Shown: one piece after another, positions 9,113 to 17,935 of the stretch
Layout: each line of letters starts with the position of its first letter
Position numbering within the stretch: position 1 is the first letter of the stretch
Notes under the pieces: generated by a model
Database searches by the model: none
Told to the model about the DNA's origin: nothing
What the model saw: the letters and a program-made list of their open reading frames with translations, nothing else
Source: DATGPD01 sp041398565
GTDB lineage: Bacteria > Planctomycetota > UBA1135 > UBA2386
Assembly: GCA_041398565.1 (NCBI GenBank)
Contig: JAWKUN010000002.1
Span: 1,054,001-1,118,000, forward strand
Length of the DNA: 64,000 nucleotides
Direction: 5' to 3'
Program-made: the position numbers and the translations under genes

Positions 9113-10465
9113 TCACGGTGCCACGATGCGGCGCCGCCGCAGCACGGCAGCGAAGAACCCGTCGGCACCGTGCTGGTGCGGCCAGAGCCGCAGGAACGAG
9201 CCGCTCGGGTCGGTGATCGGCGCCGCCGCGGCGGTGCCCATGACCTCCGCGACCCGGACGAGCTCGAGGTCGCGGTCGGTGGCGAGGACGCCCCGCACCT
9301 GGTCCTCGTTCTGCTCGCCGAAGATCGTGCAGGTGGCGTAGATCACCCGCGCCCCGGGTTGCAGGGCGGCGACGGCGCGCCGCAGCAGCATCGCCTGCTT
9401 GCGCTGCACGGTGCCGAGGTGCTCCTGGCGCAGGCGCCAGCGTGCGTCGGGCCGGCGGCGCCACGAGCCGACGCCATCGCACGGCGCGTCGACCAGGATG
9501 CGGTCGGCCTGCTTGGCGAACGTCTCCACGTCGGTCGGCCAGGCGTCGGCACGCGCCACCTTGCTGCGCACGTTGTCGACCCCGGCGCGCCGCCGGCGCT
9601 GCACCAGTTCCAGCAGCTTGAAGCGGCTGACGTCGGTGGCCAGGATCTGACCGCGGTTTTGCATGTGCGCGGCCAGGGCCAGCGTCTTGCCTCCCGACCC
9701 GGCGCAGGCGTCGAGAACGTTGCCGCGCGGCGGCGGCGCCACCACCGACGCGCAGATCTGACTGGCCTCGTCCTGCTGCTCGAACCAGCCGTCGCGGTAC
9801 GGCTGCACGCCGAACAGGCTGATGTCGCCGTCGACGAAGAGTCCGTCCGGCGCATGGGTGGTCTCCGTCGCGATGCAGCCGAGAGCGACGAACGCCTCGC
9901 GCAGTGCCGCGCGCGTCGTCTTCAACGTGTTGGTGCGGACGGTCAGCGGCGGCTCGCCGTTGAGACCTTCGACCACCGTGGCCGCGCCGTCGCCGAACTC
10001 GCGAATGAAGCGTGCTGCCAGCCAGTCCGGCACCGAGTGTGTCAGTCCGAAGCGCCGCACCGGATCGGCTTCCGCCGCGATCGCATCGTCGAGCCTCTCC
10101 AGCGCCGACCAGTCGAAGGCGTCGTGACGCAGTCCGCAGTGCTGCGCTGCCGTGCGCGCATCGACGATGCCGTCGAGCACCAGCGCGACGAAGTAGGCGG
10201 CGCGGTCGCGTTGGTCGTCGGGCAGGCGGCGGCCGCCCGATGCCAGACCCAGTTCGATACGACGGCGCAGGCGGAACAGGCGGTAGAAGCCGTTGGCGAC
10301 GACGCGACGTTCGGTTGGGGTGAGCCCGAGCCGGGGCATCTCCTCTCCGAGCAGGCTGCGCGCCAAACCTCCCACCGCGGCGTGCTTGGCACAGAGCTCG
10401 AGCACGGTGGCGACCGTCGCTTCTGCGAGCAGCGTGGCCGGGAAGGGGGTGGCAGGAGGAGGCAT
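9113..10465 (-). CDS. RsmB-type RNA (cytosine-5) methyltransferase
   Basis: About 450 aa. The N-terminal 150 residues resemble the NusB-like domain of RsmB; the rest is a Rossmann SAM-dependent methyltransferase with motif I (LDACAGSGGKT), motif IV with the DAPCDGVG cysteine, and motif VI ATCTIF, whose Cys379 is the expected nucleophile. The family methylates C5 of cytosine in rRNA (C967 of E. coli 16S for RsmB). Motif IV reads PCDG rather than the usual PCSG, a minor change. The start at ATG 10465 is chosen because the protein-like pattern begins there. Confidence 0.85.
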   Translation of the reverse strand: MPPPATPFPATLLAEATVATVLELCAKHAAVGGLARSLLGEEMPRLGLTPTERRVVANGFYRLFRLRRRIELGLASGGRRLPDDQRDRAAYFVALVLDGIVDARTAAQHCGLRHDAFDWSALERLDDAIAAEADPVRRFGLTHSVPDWLAARFIREFGDGAATVVEGLNGEPPLTVRTNTLKTTRAALREAFVALGCIATETTHAPDGLFVDGDISLFGVQPYRDGWFEQQDEASQICASVVAPPPRGNVLDACAGSGGKTLALAAHMQNRGQILATDVSRFKLLELVQRRRRAGVDNVRSKVARADAWPTDVETFAKQADRILVDAPCDGVGSWRRRPDARWRLRQEHLGTVQRKQAMLLRRAVAALQPGARVIYATCTIFGEQNEDQVRGVLATDRDLELVRVAEVMGTAAAAPITDPSGSFLRLWPHQHGADGFFAAVLRRRRIVAP

Positions 10466-10503
10466 GCGAGGCAGCGTCGGCCGAGTCGACACCCGGGCGC
10501 ATC

Positions 10504-11454
10504 CTAGCTCGCGCGGGATGTGTCGTCGCGCGTGCGCTCGACGGCTCGCTCGAACCAGTGGTCCACCCGGTCGATGAGACCGAAACGGCGCGGAAAGGAC
10601 ACGTGGCCGCCGCTGGCGTGCCACTCGACGTTCAGGTTCGGGGTGCGGTCGGGCATCGCCCGGCGCACGTCCTCGGCCGAGATGATCGGATCCTGGGTCG
10701 AGAGGAGCAGCAAGCTCGGCACCGCCAGCGCGTGCAAGTGCGGCGCCACCGAGGCGCGTGCGTAGTAGTCGTTGGCGTCGCGGAAGTCGAAGCGCGGCAC
10801 GATCGCCATCGTGTCCCAGTCGCGGATGCTGCGCGCCGACATGAGATCGGGAAGGGGTGTCGGCGCCAGGCCGCGCGCGTGCACCTCGCGGTAGATCTTC
10901 TTCAGCGCGCGGAGGACGTGCCATCGGTACAGCCAGCGCGACGATTGGTCGAAGAAACGCTGGGCGGCGAAGAGGTCGATCGGAGAGCAGATGGCGGCGA
11001 CCGCGACCACGTGCGCCGGCGGCGGGTCGGCGGCGAAGCGAAGTGTGACGTGGCCGCCCATCGAGAAGCCCAGACAGCACACGCGCTGGTAGCGGCGCAC
11101 GGCCGGCGAGCCGACGGCGGCGTGCAGGTCGGCACTCAAGCTCGCGTGGTAGTAGTCTTCGCCGCGCAGGTCGCCGCCGCGCTGCGGCATGAGCAACGCC
11201 GACCAGCCGCAACGCAACAGGTCGCGGGCGGCGCGCCGCGCGTACGGGCTGCGTGTGTTGCCGCCGAGCCCGGGGATCACGACGACCAGCCCCTTGGCAT
11301 CGGCGCGCTCGTGCAAGTCGCCGGTGAGCCGCACCGGCCCGCGCAAGGGATCGTGCACCGTGGTCTCCCAGGGCGTGGGGCGCGGCAACCGGGGCGGGGC
11401 CAAGTATCCGCTCACCGTGGGAACCACGGTCCAGAAGTGCCCGGCGAGGCTCAT
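10504..11454 (-). CDS. YheT-family alpha/beta hydrolase
   Basis: About 316 aa. Conserved features are VVVIPGLGGNTRSPY near the oxyanion region, the nucleophile elbow GFSMGGH, and late DPII and GGHV segments for the acidic residue and histidine of the triad. This matches the YheT/ABHD1-like hydrolases, whose natural substrates are not well defined (esters or lipids are usual). The start codon ATG lies at the very edge of the multi-hairpin repeat at 11453-11651, so the repeat forms its entire upstream region. Confidence 0.8.
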   Translation of the reverse strand: MSLAGHFWTVVPTVSGYLAPPRLPRPTPWETTVHDPLRGPVRLTGDLHERADAKGLVVVIPGLGGNTRSPYARRAARDLLRCGWSALLMPQRGGDLRGEDYYHASLSADLHAAVGSPAVRRYQRVCCLGFSMGGHVTLRFAADPPPAHVVAVAAICSPIDLFAAQRFFDQSSRWLYRWHVLRALKKIYREVHARGLAPTPLPDLMSARSIRDWDTMAIVPRFDFRDANDYYARASVAPHLHALAVPSLLLLSTQDPIISAEDVRRAMPDRTPNLNVEWHASGGHVSFPRRFGLIDRVDHWFERAVERTRDDTSRAS

Positions 11455-11651
11455 GGGCTGCAAGTGCTGCGGATCCTCGCGGCGCGCGCCAAATCGGCAT
11501 GGCGTGCAATTCGCCCCGGTGCCGAATCCGCCATGCCTGAGCAGCACTGGAAGCCCCCGGCAACAAAGCGGCCTGCGGCCCTTTCTGGTCGGCGCGCAGC
11601 GCCGACTCGCACCTTTGGTGCGGCCGCAGGCTGCGATGGGCTGCAAGTGCT
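11453..11651 (+). repeat. Multi-hairpin dispersed repeat, diverged copy
   Basis: About 188 bp (11453-11640) alignable end to end with the near-identical copies at 22321 and 48018, then 11 more bases that repeat its own start: ATGGGCTGCAAGTGCT occurs at 11453-11468 and 11636-11651. Hairpins: GTCGGCGC/GCGCCGAC (11588-11606), CGCACC/GGTGCG (11608-11622), and GCGGCC/GGCTGC with one G-T pair (11620-11634). This copy also has GGCATGGCG/CGCCATGCC (11496-11537). The 11608 stem differs from the other copies by three compensated base pairs, so the fold has been kept. It abuts the hydrolase start codon. Confidence 0.8.
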
Positions 11652-11659
11652 CGGGCGCT

Positions 11660-12775
11660 TCACTTGCCGGTGGGATCTGGCCGGCGCTCGTAGCTGACCG
11701 TCACGCGACGACCGTCCTGCGCTGTCCCGAAGCCGAACTCGGCGGTTCGCTGGTTTTGGCCGCGCCACGTTTGCAGCAGAGAGTACTCGACTTCTTGACC
11801 GTCGGGGGTACGGATCGCGCCCCTGTAGGTGATGGTGCGGTGCTCGGCATTGCGCCCGCCTTCCAACTGCGTGAGGTGTGGCGACCGCGAGTCGACCCAG
11901 TGGACGGTGAATCGGCTGTTGTCGTAGCCGAAGATCGCGAGTCGCTCGACGATCTCGCCCATGTGCGAGCCGCGGTACTCCGACAAGACCCAGCGGCCGT
12001 TGCACACCGCCGTGTTCACCTCGACGCCCTTGGCCTCGATCGGATCGCCCTCGGCCTGTGGGATCAGCTCGGTCGCGTCCCACGTGCCCAGGTACGAACT
12101 CAGGTCGGTCACCGAGATCGGCGTCTCGGTCTGCTCGTCGGTCGAAGCGACGGCTTCGGCGGCGCGCGCGGTCTTCGCACTGGCCGATGGCTCCAGATTG
12201 AGGGGCGCCCGATCGGCCAGCGTGCCGGCCGGGAGCTTGCGCCGGCGGCGGACGAACTCCTGGCTTCGCCTTTCGGCACCCGTTTCGTCCGTGCAGTAGC
12301 CCGTTTCCTTGATGACGTCCTCGCCTTCCCAGACGAGCACGGACCGGCTGTCCGGTTCGCGGGGACGCGGGACGAACTTGCTCGACCACGTGCGGCTCTT
12401 CGGTGCGTAGTCGGCGAACGACTGCTGCGCTCGGGAGTCATCGGAGTCGAAGAAGAAACCCACGTAGGCGCCGGCCAACGGGTCCCAGCCGGTGAGGCTG
12501 ACGGCCTCGTACCTGGCTCCGGCGACCTCGCACCGCACCATGCTCTTCAGCCAGCGGTCGCCGCACACCATTTGGAAGTACTCGGTCCCCGTCAGTGGGG
12601 CCTCGTCCTGGCCGGGCAACCAGACTCCGCCGGTGACGTCCCAAATGCCCACGAACGCCCGCAGCGGATCCAGTGGCGACGGCGTGAGCTTCGCCGGCGG
12701 GGTCGTGGGGTCCTGGGCGGCGGTACCGCAGGCTACGAAGGCGGCGAACGAGGCGATCAGGGAGAGGAGGCGCAT
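11660..12775 (-). CDS. Secreted protein with two DUF1579-like domains
   Basis: About 371 aa with an N-terminal signal peptide ending near CGTAAQ. Two homologous lipocalin-like halves follow, each with the DUF1579 pattern: a G.WD.T segment (GIWDVTG; GTWDATE), a C.GRW or CGDRW turn, and a G.D....Y segment. The halves are joined by an alanine/acid-rich linker. DUF1579 proteins are beta barrels of unknown role, usually exported. The start at ATG 12775 matches the signal peptide; sequence upstream reads as non-coding. Confidence 0.7.
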   Translation of the reverse strand: MRLLSLIASFAAFVACGTAAQDPTTPPAKLTPSPLDPLRAFVGIWDVTGGVWLPGQDEAPLTGTEYFQMVCGDRWLKSMVRCEVAGARYEAVSLTGWDPLAGAYVGFFFDSDDSRAQQSFADYAPKSRTWSSKFVPRPREPDSRSVLVWEGEDVIKETGYCTDETGAERRSQEFVRRRRKLPAGTLADRAPLNLEPSASAKTARAAEAVASTDEQTETPISVTDLSSYLGTWDATELIPQAEGDPIEAKGVEVNTAVCNGRWVLSEYRGSHMGEIVERLAIFGYDNSRFTVHWVDSRSPHLTQLEGGRNAEHRTITYRGAIRTPDGQEVEYSLLQTWRGQNQRTAEFGFGTAQDGRRVTVSYERRPDPTGK

Positions 12776-12941
12776 CGAGGGGCTCTGCTTGGGGGGCGAC
12801 GGGCCGGAGGTTTCCCCGCCCCACCGACACGAGGCTACCTGGCGTTTGGTCGAGCGCAACGGCTTGCCGATCTCCGCCCCCGACCCGAGGGGCTCACCGT
12901 GGCCGTGCGCCGACTTCGAAGACCGGCGACGCGCGCCCCGC

Positions 12942-13994
12942 TCATCCGCTCCGGCGCTCGAGCCGAACCGCTGGGCGATGCCGCCTGTTCGCCTCGAGCG
13001 AGGGGTCGACCCACGCCGCCGTGCGTACGGCCGGGCGCTGGAAGGCGGGCAGCAAGTCGCTGTGGGTGAAGCGCACGTAGCTGCCGTCGGGGTCGAACAC
13101 GCTGGAGACGATACGCGCGGCCTTGTAGTACCCGTAGGGAACGACACGGCCGCCCTCGGCCGCGTACACCTGGCGCATGCGTGCGTGCAGCGCCGGCAGG
13201 TCCGCCCAGTGCACTCCGGGGAACTCGTGGTGCTCCAGGTGGTAGCCGATGTTGAACATCGTCAGGTTGAAGAACCGCGACAGGAACGTGTTCGAGTGCT
13301 GGAAGCGCGCGCCCGAGCTGCGTGGCGAGCCGCCGGCGTGCTGGACGTACATGCCCGAGCCCATGGTCACGCAGTTGGCGACGAAGTGGGGCAGCACCCA
13401 CAGCACCAGCGCCATCTCGACATCGATCCAGAACGGGATCGACCAGAGCACGGCGAAGATCGCCAGCTCCTTCAGCGCACGCCGACCCACCTTGTGGCCG
13501 CCGCGACCCGTGCGGAAGTCGTGCCAGAGGTGGCCGGCGTAGCGCCAGGGCCAGTGCAGGGCGCAGTAGCGCCAGACGTTCTCGAAGCGACCGTCACCGC
13601 GCCGAACGGGCAGAGTCCAATCGCTCGGCTCCATGACGTTGGCGTGGTGGACACGGACGTGCGCGTGCTCCCAGAAGTACGAAGGCCACCCCCCGGAGAA
13701 GGTCCACACACGGCCGAACCAGCGGTTGAGGCGCGGCGATCGGAACACACGACGATGCGTGTGGTTGTGGAAGTTGACGCCGACATCGACGCCGCTGATC
13801 CAGCCGAGCAGGCCCGCGGCGGCGACGACGAACGCGATCTTGCTCCAAGGTCCCTCGATGCCAGCCTGCGCGGGGTGAAGGTAGACCCAGAATGCCACCG
13901 CGTAGGCGGCGAGGACGGCCAGGTGGAAGACGACGCAGTGCACGTCGTCGATGCGCGCGAACACGCGCTGTCTCTCGGCGAGCCCCTTCGTCAT
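12942..13994 (-). CDS. Membrane fatty-acid desaturase
   Basis: About 350 aa. The histidine boxes expected to bind the di-iron centre are present: HNHTHR, HVRVHHANV and HLEHHEFPG, separated by paired hydrophobic membrane segments. This is the membrane-bound fatty-acid desaturase/hydroxylase fold, acting on acyl chains in the cytoplasmic membrane with O2 and an electron donor. It starts two bases after the stop of a small membrane protein, so the two are probably co-transcribed. Regiospecificity cannot be deduced. Confidence 0.88.
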   Translation of the reverse strand: MTKGLAERQRVFARIDDVHCVVFHLAVLAAYAVAFWVYLHPAQAGIEGPWSKIAFVVAAAGLLGWISGVDVGVNFHNHTHRRVFRSPRLNRWFGRVWTFSGGWPSYFWEHAHVRVHHANVMEPSDWTLPVRRGDGRFENVWRYCALHWPWRYAGHLWHDFRTGRGGHKVGRRALKELAIFAVLWSIPFWIDVEMALVLWVLPHFVANCVTMGSGMYVQHAGGSPRSSGARFQHSNTFLSRFFNLTMFNIGYHLEHHEFPGVHWADLPALHARMRQVYAAEGGRVVPYGYYKAARIVSSVFDPDGSYVRFTHSDLLPAFQRPAVRTAAWVDPSLEANRRHRPAVRLERRSG

Positions 13995-13996
13995 GG

Positions 13997-14242
13997 CTAG
14001 CCGAACCTCCCGACGAGGTTCCAGGTGACCACGGCGAGGGCGAGCGAGACGAACGGTCCCCACAGCAGCGTGCCGGCCAGGATCAGCAAAGCGAGCAAGG
14101 GGAACAGCGAGCGTCCGCCCAGCGCTGCCAGGGTCAGGGGCCGCGGCGGAGCGGCGAGGCCACGGGTGATCGTCGCCAGCGCATCCGGGTGGGGATGGGC
14201 CAGGGCGGCGGCAGGACTTTGCGCCTTGTCGTTGCGCGTCAT
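13997..14242 (-). CDS. Small membrane protein upstream of desaturase
   Basis: About 81 aa. The N-terminal half is hydrophilic; the C-terminal half (about residues 46-78) is a long hydrophobic stretch that could form one or two membrane helices (SLFPLLALLILAGTLLWGPF). The stop codon is two bases from the desaturase start, indicating an operon. No family recognised; it may help fold, anchor or feed electrons to the desaturase, which is inference only. Confidence 0.6.
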   Translation of the reverse strand: MTRNDKAQSPAAALAHPHPDALATITRGLAAPPRPLTLAALGGRSLFPLLALLILAGTLLWGPFVSLALAVVTWNLVGRFG

Positions 14243-14681
14243 GGGGTGCGAGGCATGCAGGGAACGCGGTGCGAACGCGTCCCCGGACGAGGTCGCGACC
14301 TACATCCGGCCGCGGTCGCGCATGATGCCTCGCAACTGGTGGACCGGCAAGGCGCTCAGTGGTGCCGTCCTTCGGGGAGCCGCCCCGGATCCGGAGTGAG
14401 GGTCGGCACCGTGGCGGCCGCGTCGCGTCCCCTACGCGGCGCAGCTGATCTCGGCGGCCGGCTCGCGAGTCTGCGCGGCGTCGGCGGCAGGACGGCGGGT
14501 CGACGGCCGGCCGACGCTTGGTCGGGTCGAGTGCCCGACCGGTCGCGCGCCGCGAGGGCCGCACATCCCGCCGACGCGCGGCGCCGACTCGCACCTCCGG
14601 TGCGGCCGCAGGCTGTGATGCGCTGTCGGCCGCTGCGCCCTGGCGCTACCGTGGGAGAGCCGAGCGAACTTCGACCGAACC
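14243..14681. other. Intergenic region holding a repeat fragment
   Basis: A 439-bp divergent region. Bases 14581-14625 match the 3' part of the dispersed repeat: the CGCACC/GGTGCG hairpin with a TCC loop (14590-14604) and the GCGGCCGCAGGCTG segment; the 5' two thirds are missing. The remainder shows several GC inverted repeats but no confident gene or promoter. Confidence 0.55.
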
Positions 14682-15653
14682 ATGCACGCATTCGACCGAC
14701 GCACCTTTCTCGCTGCCTCCGGATCGTTCTTGACCGGGCTGGTGTTGCCGCGGTCGCCGCGCCGCCTCGATGACGAGCCGTTGTTCCGTATCTCGCTCGC
14801 CGAGTGGTCTCTGCACCGGGCGCTGGCCAGCAAGGAGATGAGCAATCTGGACTTCCCGAAGGTCGCGCGCGAGTGCGGGATCGACGGGGTCGAGTACGTG
14901 AACACGTTCTTTCGCGATCACGTGTCCGATGCGGACTACCTGCGCGACCTGCGGCAGCGCTGCGACGACGCCGGCGTGAAGAGTCTGCTCATCATGTGCG
15001 ATGGGCTCGGCGAGCTCGGCAACCCCGACGAGGTCGGACGTGGACGCGCGGTGGCCAAGCACGAGCCGTGGCTCGATGCTGCGCGAGCGCTCGGGTGCCA
15101 TGCGATCCGCGTCAACGCCGCCAGCTCCGGCAGCTTCGACGAGCAGCAGAAGCTGGCGGCCGACGGACTGCGCCGCCTCACCGAACTGGGCGCCGAGCGA
15201 GAGCTCGACGTCATCGTCGAGAACCACGGCGGGCTGTCGAGCAACGGCAAGTGGCTGGCGGGAGTGATCCGCAAGGTCGACCATCCTCGCTGCGGCACCT
15301 TGCCGGACTTCGGCAACTTCCGTATCCGCGGCAACGAGACCTACGACCGCTACACCGGGGTGGCGGAGATGATGCCGTTCGCCAGAGCGGTCAGCGCCAA
15401 GTCGTACGGTTTCGACGACGACGGCAACGAGACCACCATCGACTACGCGCGCATGTTGGCGATCGTCGTCGGCGCCGGCTACCGGGGCTTCGTCGGCGTC
15501 GAGTACGAGGGCGATGGCCTCGGCGAGCGCGAGGGGATCCTTGCCACCAAGAAGCTTCTCGAGCGGGTCCGCGCCGAGCTCGTCCGGGCACAGGCAACCA
15601 AGAGAGACGCCGAGGGCGCGGCGAGCGAGGGCAAGACGGACAAGCGCCAATGA
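14682..15653 (+). CDS. Tat-exported xylose isomerase-like TIM barrel protein
   Basis: About 323 aa. The N terminus has a twin-arginine signal (DRRTFLAASGSFLTGLVLP). The body is an AP-endonuclease-2/xylose-isomerase-like TIM barrel with the metal-site pattern: Glu in DGVEYVN, Glu-Asn-His in VIVENHGG, LPDFGNF, and a late VGVEYEGDG. Members act as sugar epimerases or isomerases. Export fits a role on extracytoplasmic sugars or cyclitols. It converges with the glycerate kinase operon; the shared carbohydrate theme is suggestive but not proof of a link. Confidence 0.8.
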   Translation: MHAFDRRTFLAASGSFLTGLVLPRSPRRLDDEPLFRISLAEWSLHRALASKEMSNLDFPKVARECGIDGVEYVNTFFRDHVSDADYLRDLRQRCDDAGVKSLLIMCDGLGELGNPDEVGRGRAVAKHEPWLDAARALGCHAIRVNAASSGSFDEQQKLAADGLRRLTELGAERELDVIVENHGGLSSNGKWLAGVIRKVDHPRCGTLPDFGNFRIRGNETYDRYTGVAEMMPFARAVSAKSYGFDDDGNETTIDYARMLAIVVGAGYRGFVGVEYEGDGLGEREGILATKKLLERVRAELVRAQATKRDAEGAASEGKTDKRQ

Positions 15654-15668
15654 CCGCGCGTGACGCGG

Positions 15669-16961
15669 TCAAGCGACCAGGACGCGCAGGTCGCGAACGT
15701 TCGTGCCGGTCGGGCCGGTCATCAGTGTGTCGCCGAGGGCCGCGAACAGGGTGAACGCGTCGCAGCGCGCCAGGCAAGCGCGCGGGTCGAGGCCGCGCGC
15801 CCGCGCCCGCGCTGCGGTGGTGCCGTCGGCGATGGCGCCTGCTGCCGGCGAGTTGCCGTCGATCCCGTCGGTGCCGGCGCTGAGCACGTGGTAGGAGGTA
15901 CCTTCGATCAAGAGGGCGCAGTGCAGCGCGAAGTGTTGGTTGCGGCCACCGAGGCCGTCGCCCGTGACCGGACAGCTGAGCTCGCCACTGCTGACGAGGG
16001 CCACGGTACGGTCGGGGTGCGCGGCCTTCAGCGCACGTAGCCTGCGGACAGCGGCGGCTGCGGCGTCGGCGACCGGAGCCTCATCGTGTTCGGTATCGAC
16101 TTCGACGAGCCAGCCGAGCGGCACGCAGCGCGCGCGCACGGCCTCGACCACGGAGCGGGAGTCCAGCAGGCAGTGCCACGAGCCGGCGGCGAACGCCGGA
16201 TGCTTGGCCTTCGGCGTCTCCGGTAGGTTCGACGCGGTCAAGGCGCGGACGTAGGGCTCCGGCAAGCGGCGCCGAAGATCCTCGTTCGCCAGCAACGCGG
16301 CGCAGTCGGCGCGCGTGGTGGGGTCGGGCATCGTCGGTCCCGATGCGACTGCGTCGGGATGGGCTACGGGGACGTCGGACACGAACAGGGTCACCTGCTG
16401 CGCCGGAGCTGCTCGGACCGCCAGGCGACCACCCTTCACCGCCGAAGCGTGCTTGCGCAGGGTGTTGGTCTCGACGATGCCGAGGCTGCTGGTGACCAAA
16501 CCGTGGTGGAAGGCCTGCATGTCGTCCAGGGTCAGGCCCGGATCGAGCGGTGCTTCGCAGAGAGCCGAGCCGCCCCCCGACAGCAGGAACAACACCAGGT
16601 CTTGCCGAGTGCATCCGTCGAGCACCTCCAGTACCGCGTGCGCAGCCGCCATCGAGACGGCGTCGGGGGTGGGGTGGGCGGCGTGGAAGACGCGTACCCC
16701 GGGGCCGTCGAGGTCGCGGCCGGGCGGCGCGACCACGACGGCGTCGACCCGTCGCGGCAGCAGGTCGAGCGCCGCCCGCGCCATCGGCACGGCGGCCTTG
16801 CCGATGGCCACGACGAGCACGCGCGCGGCAGGGTCGAGGTCGACCCGCCGGTCGTCGACGACCAGAGTTCGGTCCTCGACGCGCACGTGCGCGAGGGTCG
16901 CCCGCCCCGGATCGAGGGCCGGCATGCAGCCAGCGTAGAGTTCGCGGAGGACGTCCTTCAT
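15669..16961 (-). CDS. Glycerate 2-kinase (MOFRL family)
   Basis: About 430 aa. Recognisable family blocks are VVAIGKAA near residue 55, FLLSGGGSAL, the SSLGIVETNTLRKHAS..KGG segment, VSDVPVAHPDAVASGPT, and the C-terminal MOFRL region with GGRNQHFAL and SAGTDGIDGN. The enzyme phosphorylates D-glycerate to 2-phosphoglycerate using ATP. It overlaps the upstream dehydrogenase by 4 bp (ATGA at 16958-16961), so it is the last gene of a sugar-acid operon and its product would enter lower glycolysis. Confidence 0.92.
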   Translation of the reverse strand: MKDVLRELYAGCMPALDPGRATLAHVRVEDRTLVVDDRRVDLDPAARVLVVAIGKAAVPMARAALDLLPRRVDAVVVAPPGRDLDGPGVRVFHAAHPTPDAVSMAAAHAVLEVLDGCTRQDLVLFLLSGGGSALCEAPLDPGLTLDDMQAFHHGLVTSSLGIVETNTLRKHASAVKGGRLAVRAAPAQQVTLFVSDVPVAHPDAVASGPTMPDPTTRADCAALLANEDLRRRLPEPYVRALTASNLPETPKAKHPAFAAGSWHCLLDSRSVVEAVRARCVPLGWLVEVDTEHDEAPVADAAAAAVRRLRALKAAHPDRTVALVSSGELSCPVTGDGLGGRNQHFALHCALLIEGTSYHVLSAGTDGIDGNSPAAGAIADGTTAARARARGLDPRACLARCDAFTLFAALGDTLMTGPTGTNVRDLRVLVA

Positions 16962-17935
16962 CGCCGGCGGCGCCTTCGTTCCCAGACCGTGGTGTCGACC
17001 AGATTCGGCGGCTGCTCGCCGCAAAGCAACGCCACGACGTTGTCTGCGGCCATGGTGCACATCCTGGTCCTGGTTTCCACCGAAGCACTGCCGAGGTGCG
17101 GGGCGAGCACGACGTTGGCGAGTTCGGTGAGCCCTTCGGTGAGCTCGGGTTCGCGTTCGAACACGTCCAGGCCGGCCGCGGCGATCGTCCCCGTGCGCAA
17201 GGCGCGCACCAAGGCGCTCTCGTCGACGATCGGGCCGCGTGCCGTGTTGATCAGGACCGCGTGCGGCTGCATGCGCTGCAGCTCGCGTTCACCGACGAGG
17301 TGGTGCGTGGCCTCGTCGAGGGGAACGTGCAGGCTGACGAAGTCCGCCTGCGTCAACAGATCGTCCAGCGCCGCACGAGTGCCCCGAGCGCCCGGCACGG
17401 AGCGCCGGCTGGCGTACAGGATGCGCATGCCGAAGCCGTGCGCTCGTCTGGCGACGGCTTGGCCGATGCGCCCCATGCCGACGATGCCCAGCGTCTTGCC
17501 GTGGACGTCGACTCCGCACAGCAGGTCGACTTCCCAACGCTGCCAGCATCCGCGCCGCACGAACGGATCCGCCTCGGCGACGCGGCGCGCGGCCGCGAGC
17601 AGCAGCGCCCACGTGAAGTCAGCGGTGGTCTCGGTGAGCACGCCCGGAGTGTTCGTGACCAGGATGCCACGCTCGGTCGCAGCCGCCAGGTCGATGTTGT
17701 CGTAGCCGACCGCGATGTTGGCGACCAGCTCGAGCTGCGGCGACGCATCGAGGACCGCGGTCGACACCGTGTCGGTGAGCTGGCAGATCATGGCTGTCTT
17801 GCCGGCGAGACGGGCGACCAGGTCGGCCTCGCACACGCCGTCGCGCGCGTCGCGGTAGTCGACGTCGGCCCGACCCTGCAGGCGCTCGATCGCCGCCGGA
17901 TAGACGTGGCGCGTCACCAGCACGCCAGGCTTCAT
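16958..17935 (-). CDS. D-2-hydroxyacid dehydrogenase (glyoxylate/hydroxypyruvate reductase)
   Basis: About 325 aa with the full family pattern: NIAVGYDNIDL, the NAD(P)-binding GIVGMGRIGQAVA, the NTARGPIVDE segment with catalytic Arg, GLDVFEREP with Glu, and APHLGSA with the catalytic His. The glyoxylate reductase/GhrB type is the best fit; it would reduce hydroxypyruvate (or, less surely, a semialdehyde) to D-glycerate. Coupling to glycerate 2-kinase downstream (4-bp overlap) and to the DUF993 protein upstream (4-bp overlap) supports that role. Confidence 0.9.
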   Translation of the reverse strand: MKPGVLVTRHVYPAAIERLQGRADVDYRDARDGVCEADLVARLAGKTAMICQLTDTVSTAVLDASPQLELVANIAVGYDNIDLAAATERGILVTNTPGVLTETTADFTWALLLAAARRVAEADPFVRRGCWQRWEVDLLCGVDVHGKTLGIVGMGRIGQAVARRAHGFGMRILYASRRSVPGARGTRAALDDLLTQADFVSLHVPLDEATHHLVGERELQRMQPHAVLINTARGPIVDESALVRALRTGTIAAAGLDVFEREPELTEGLTELANVVLAPHLGSASVETRTRMCTMAADNVVALLCGEQPPNLVDTTVWERRRRRR

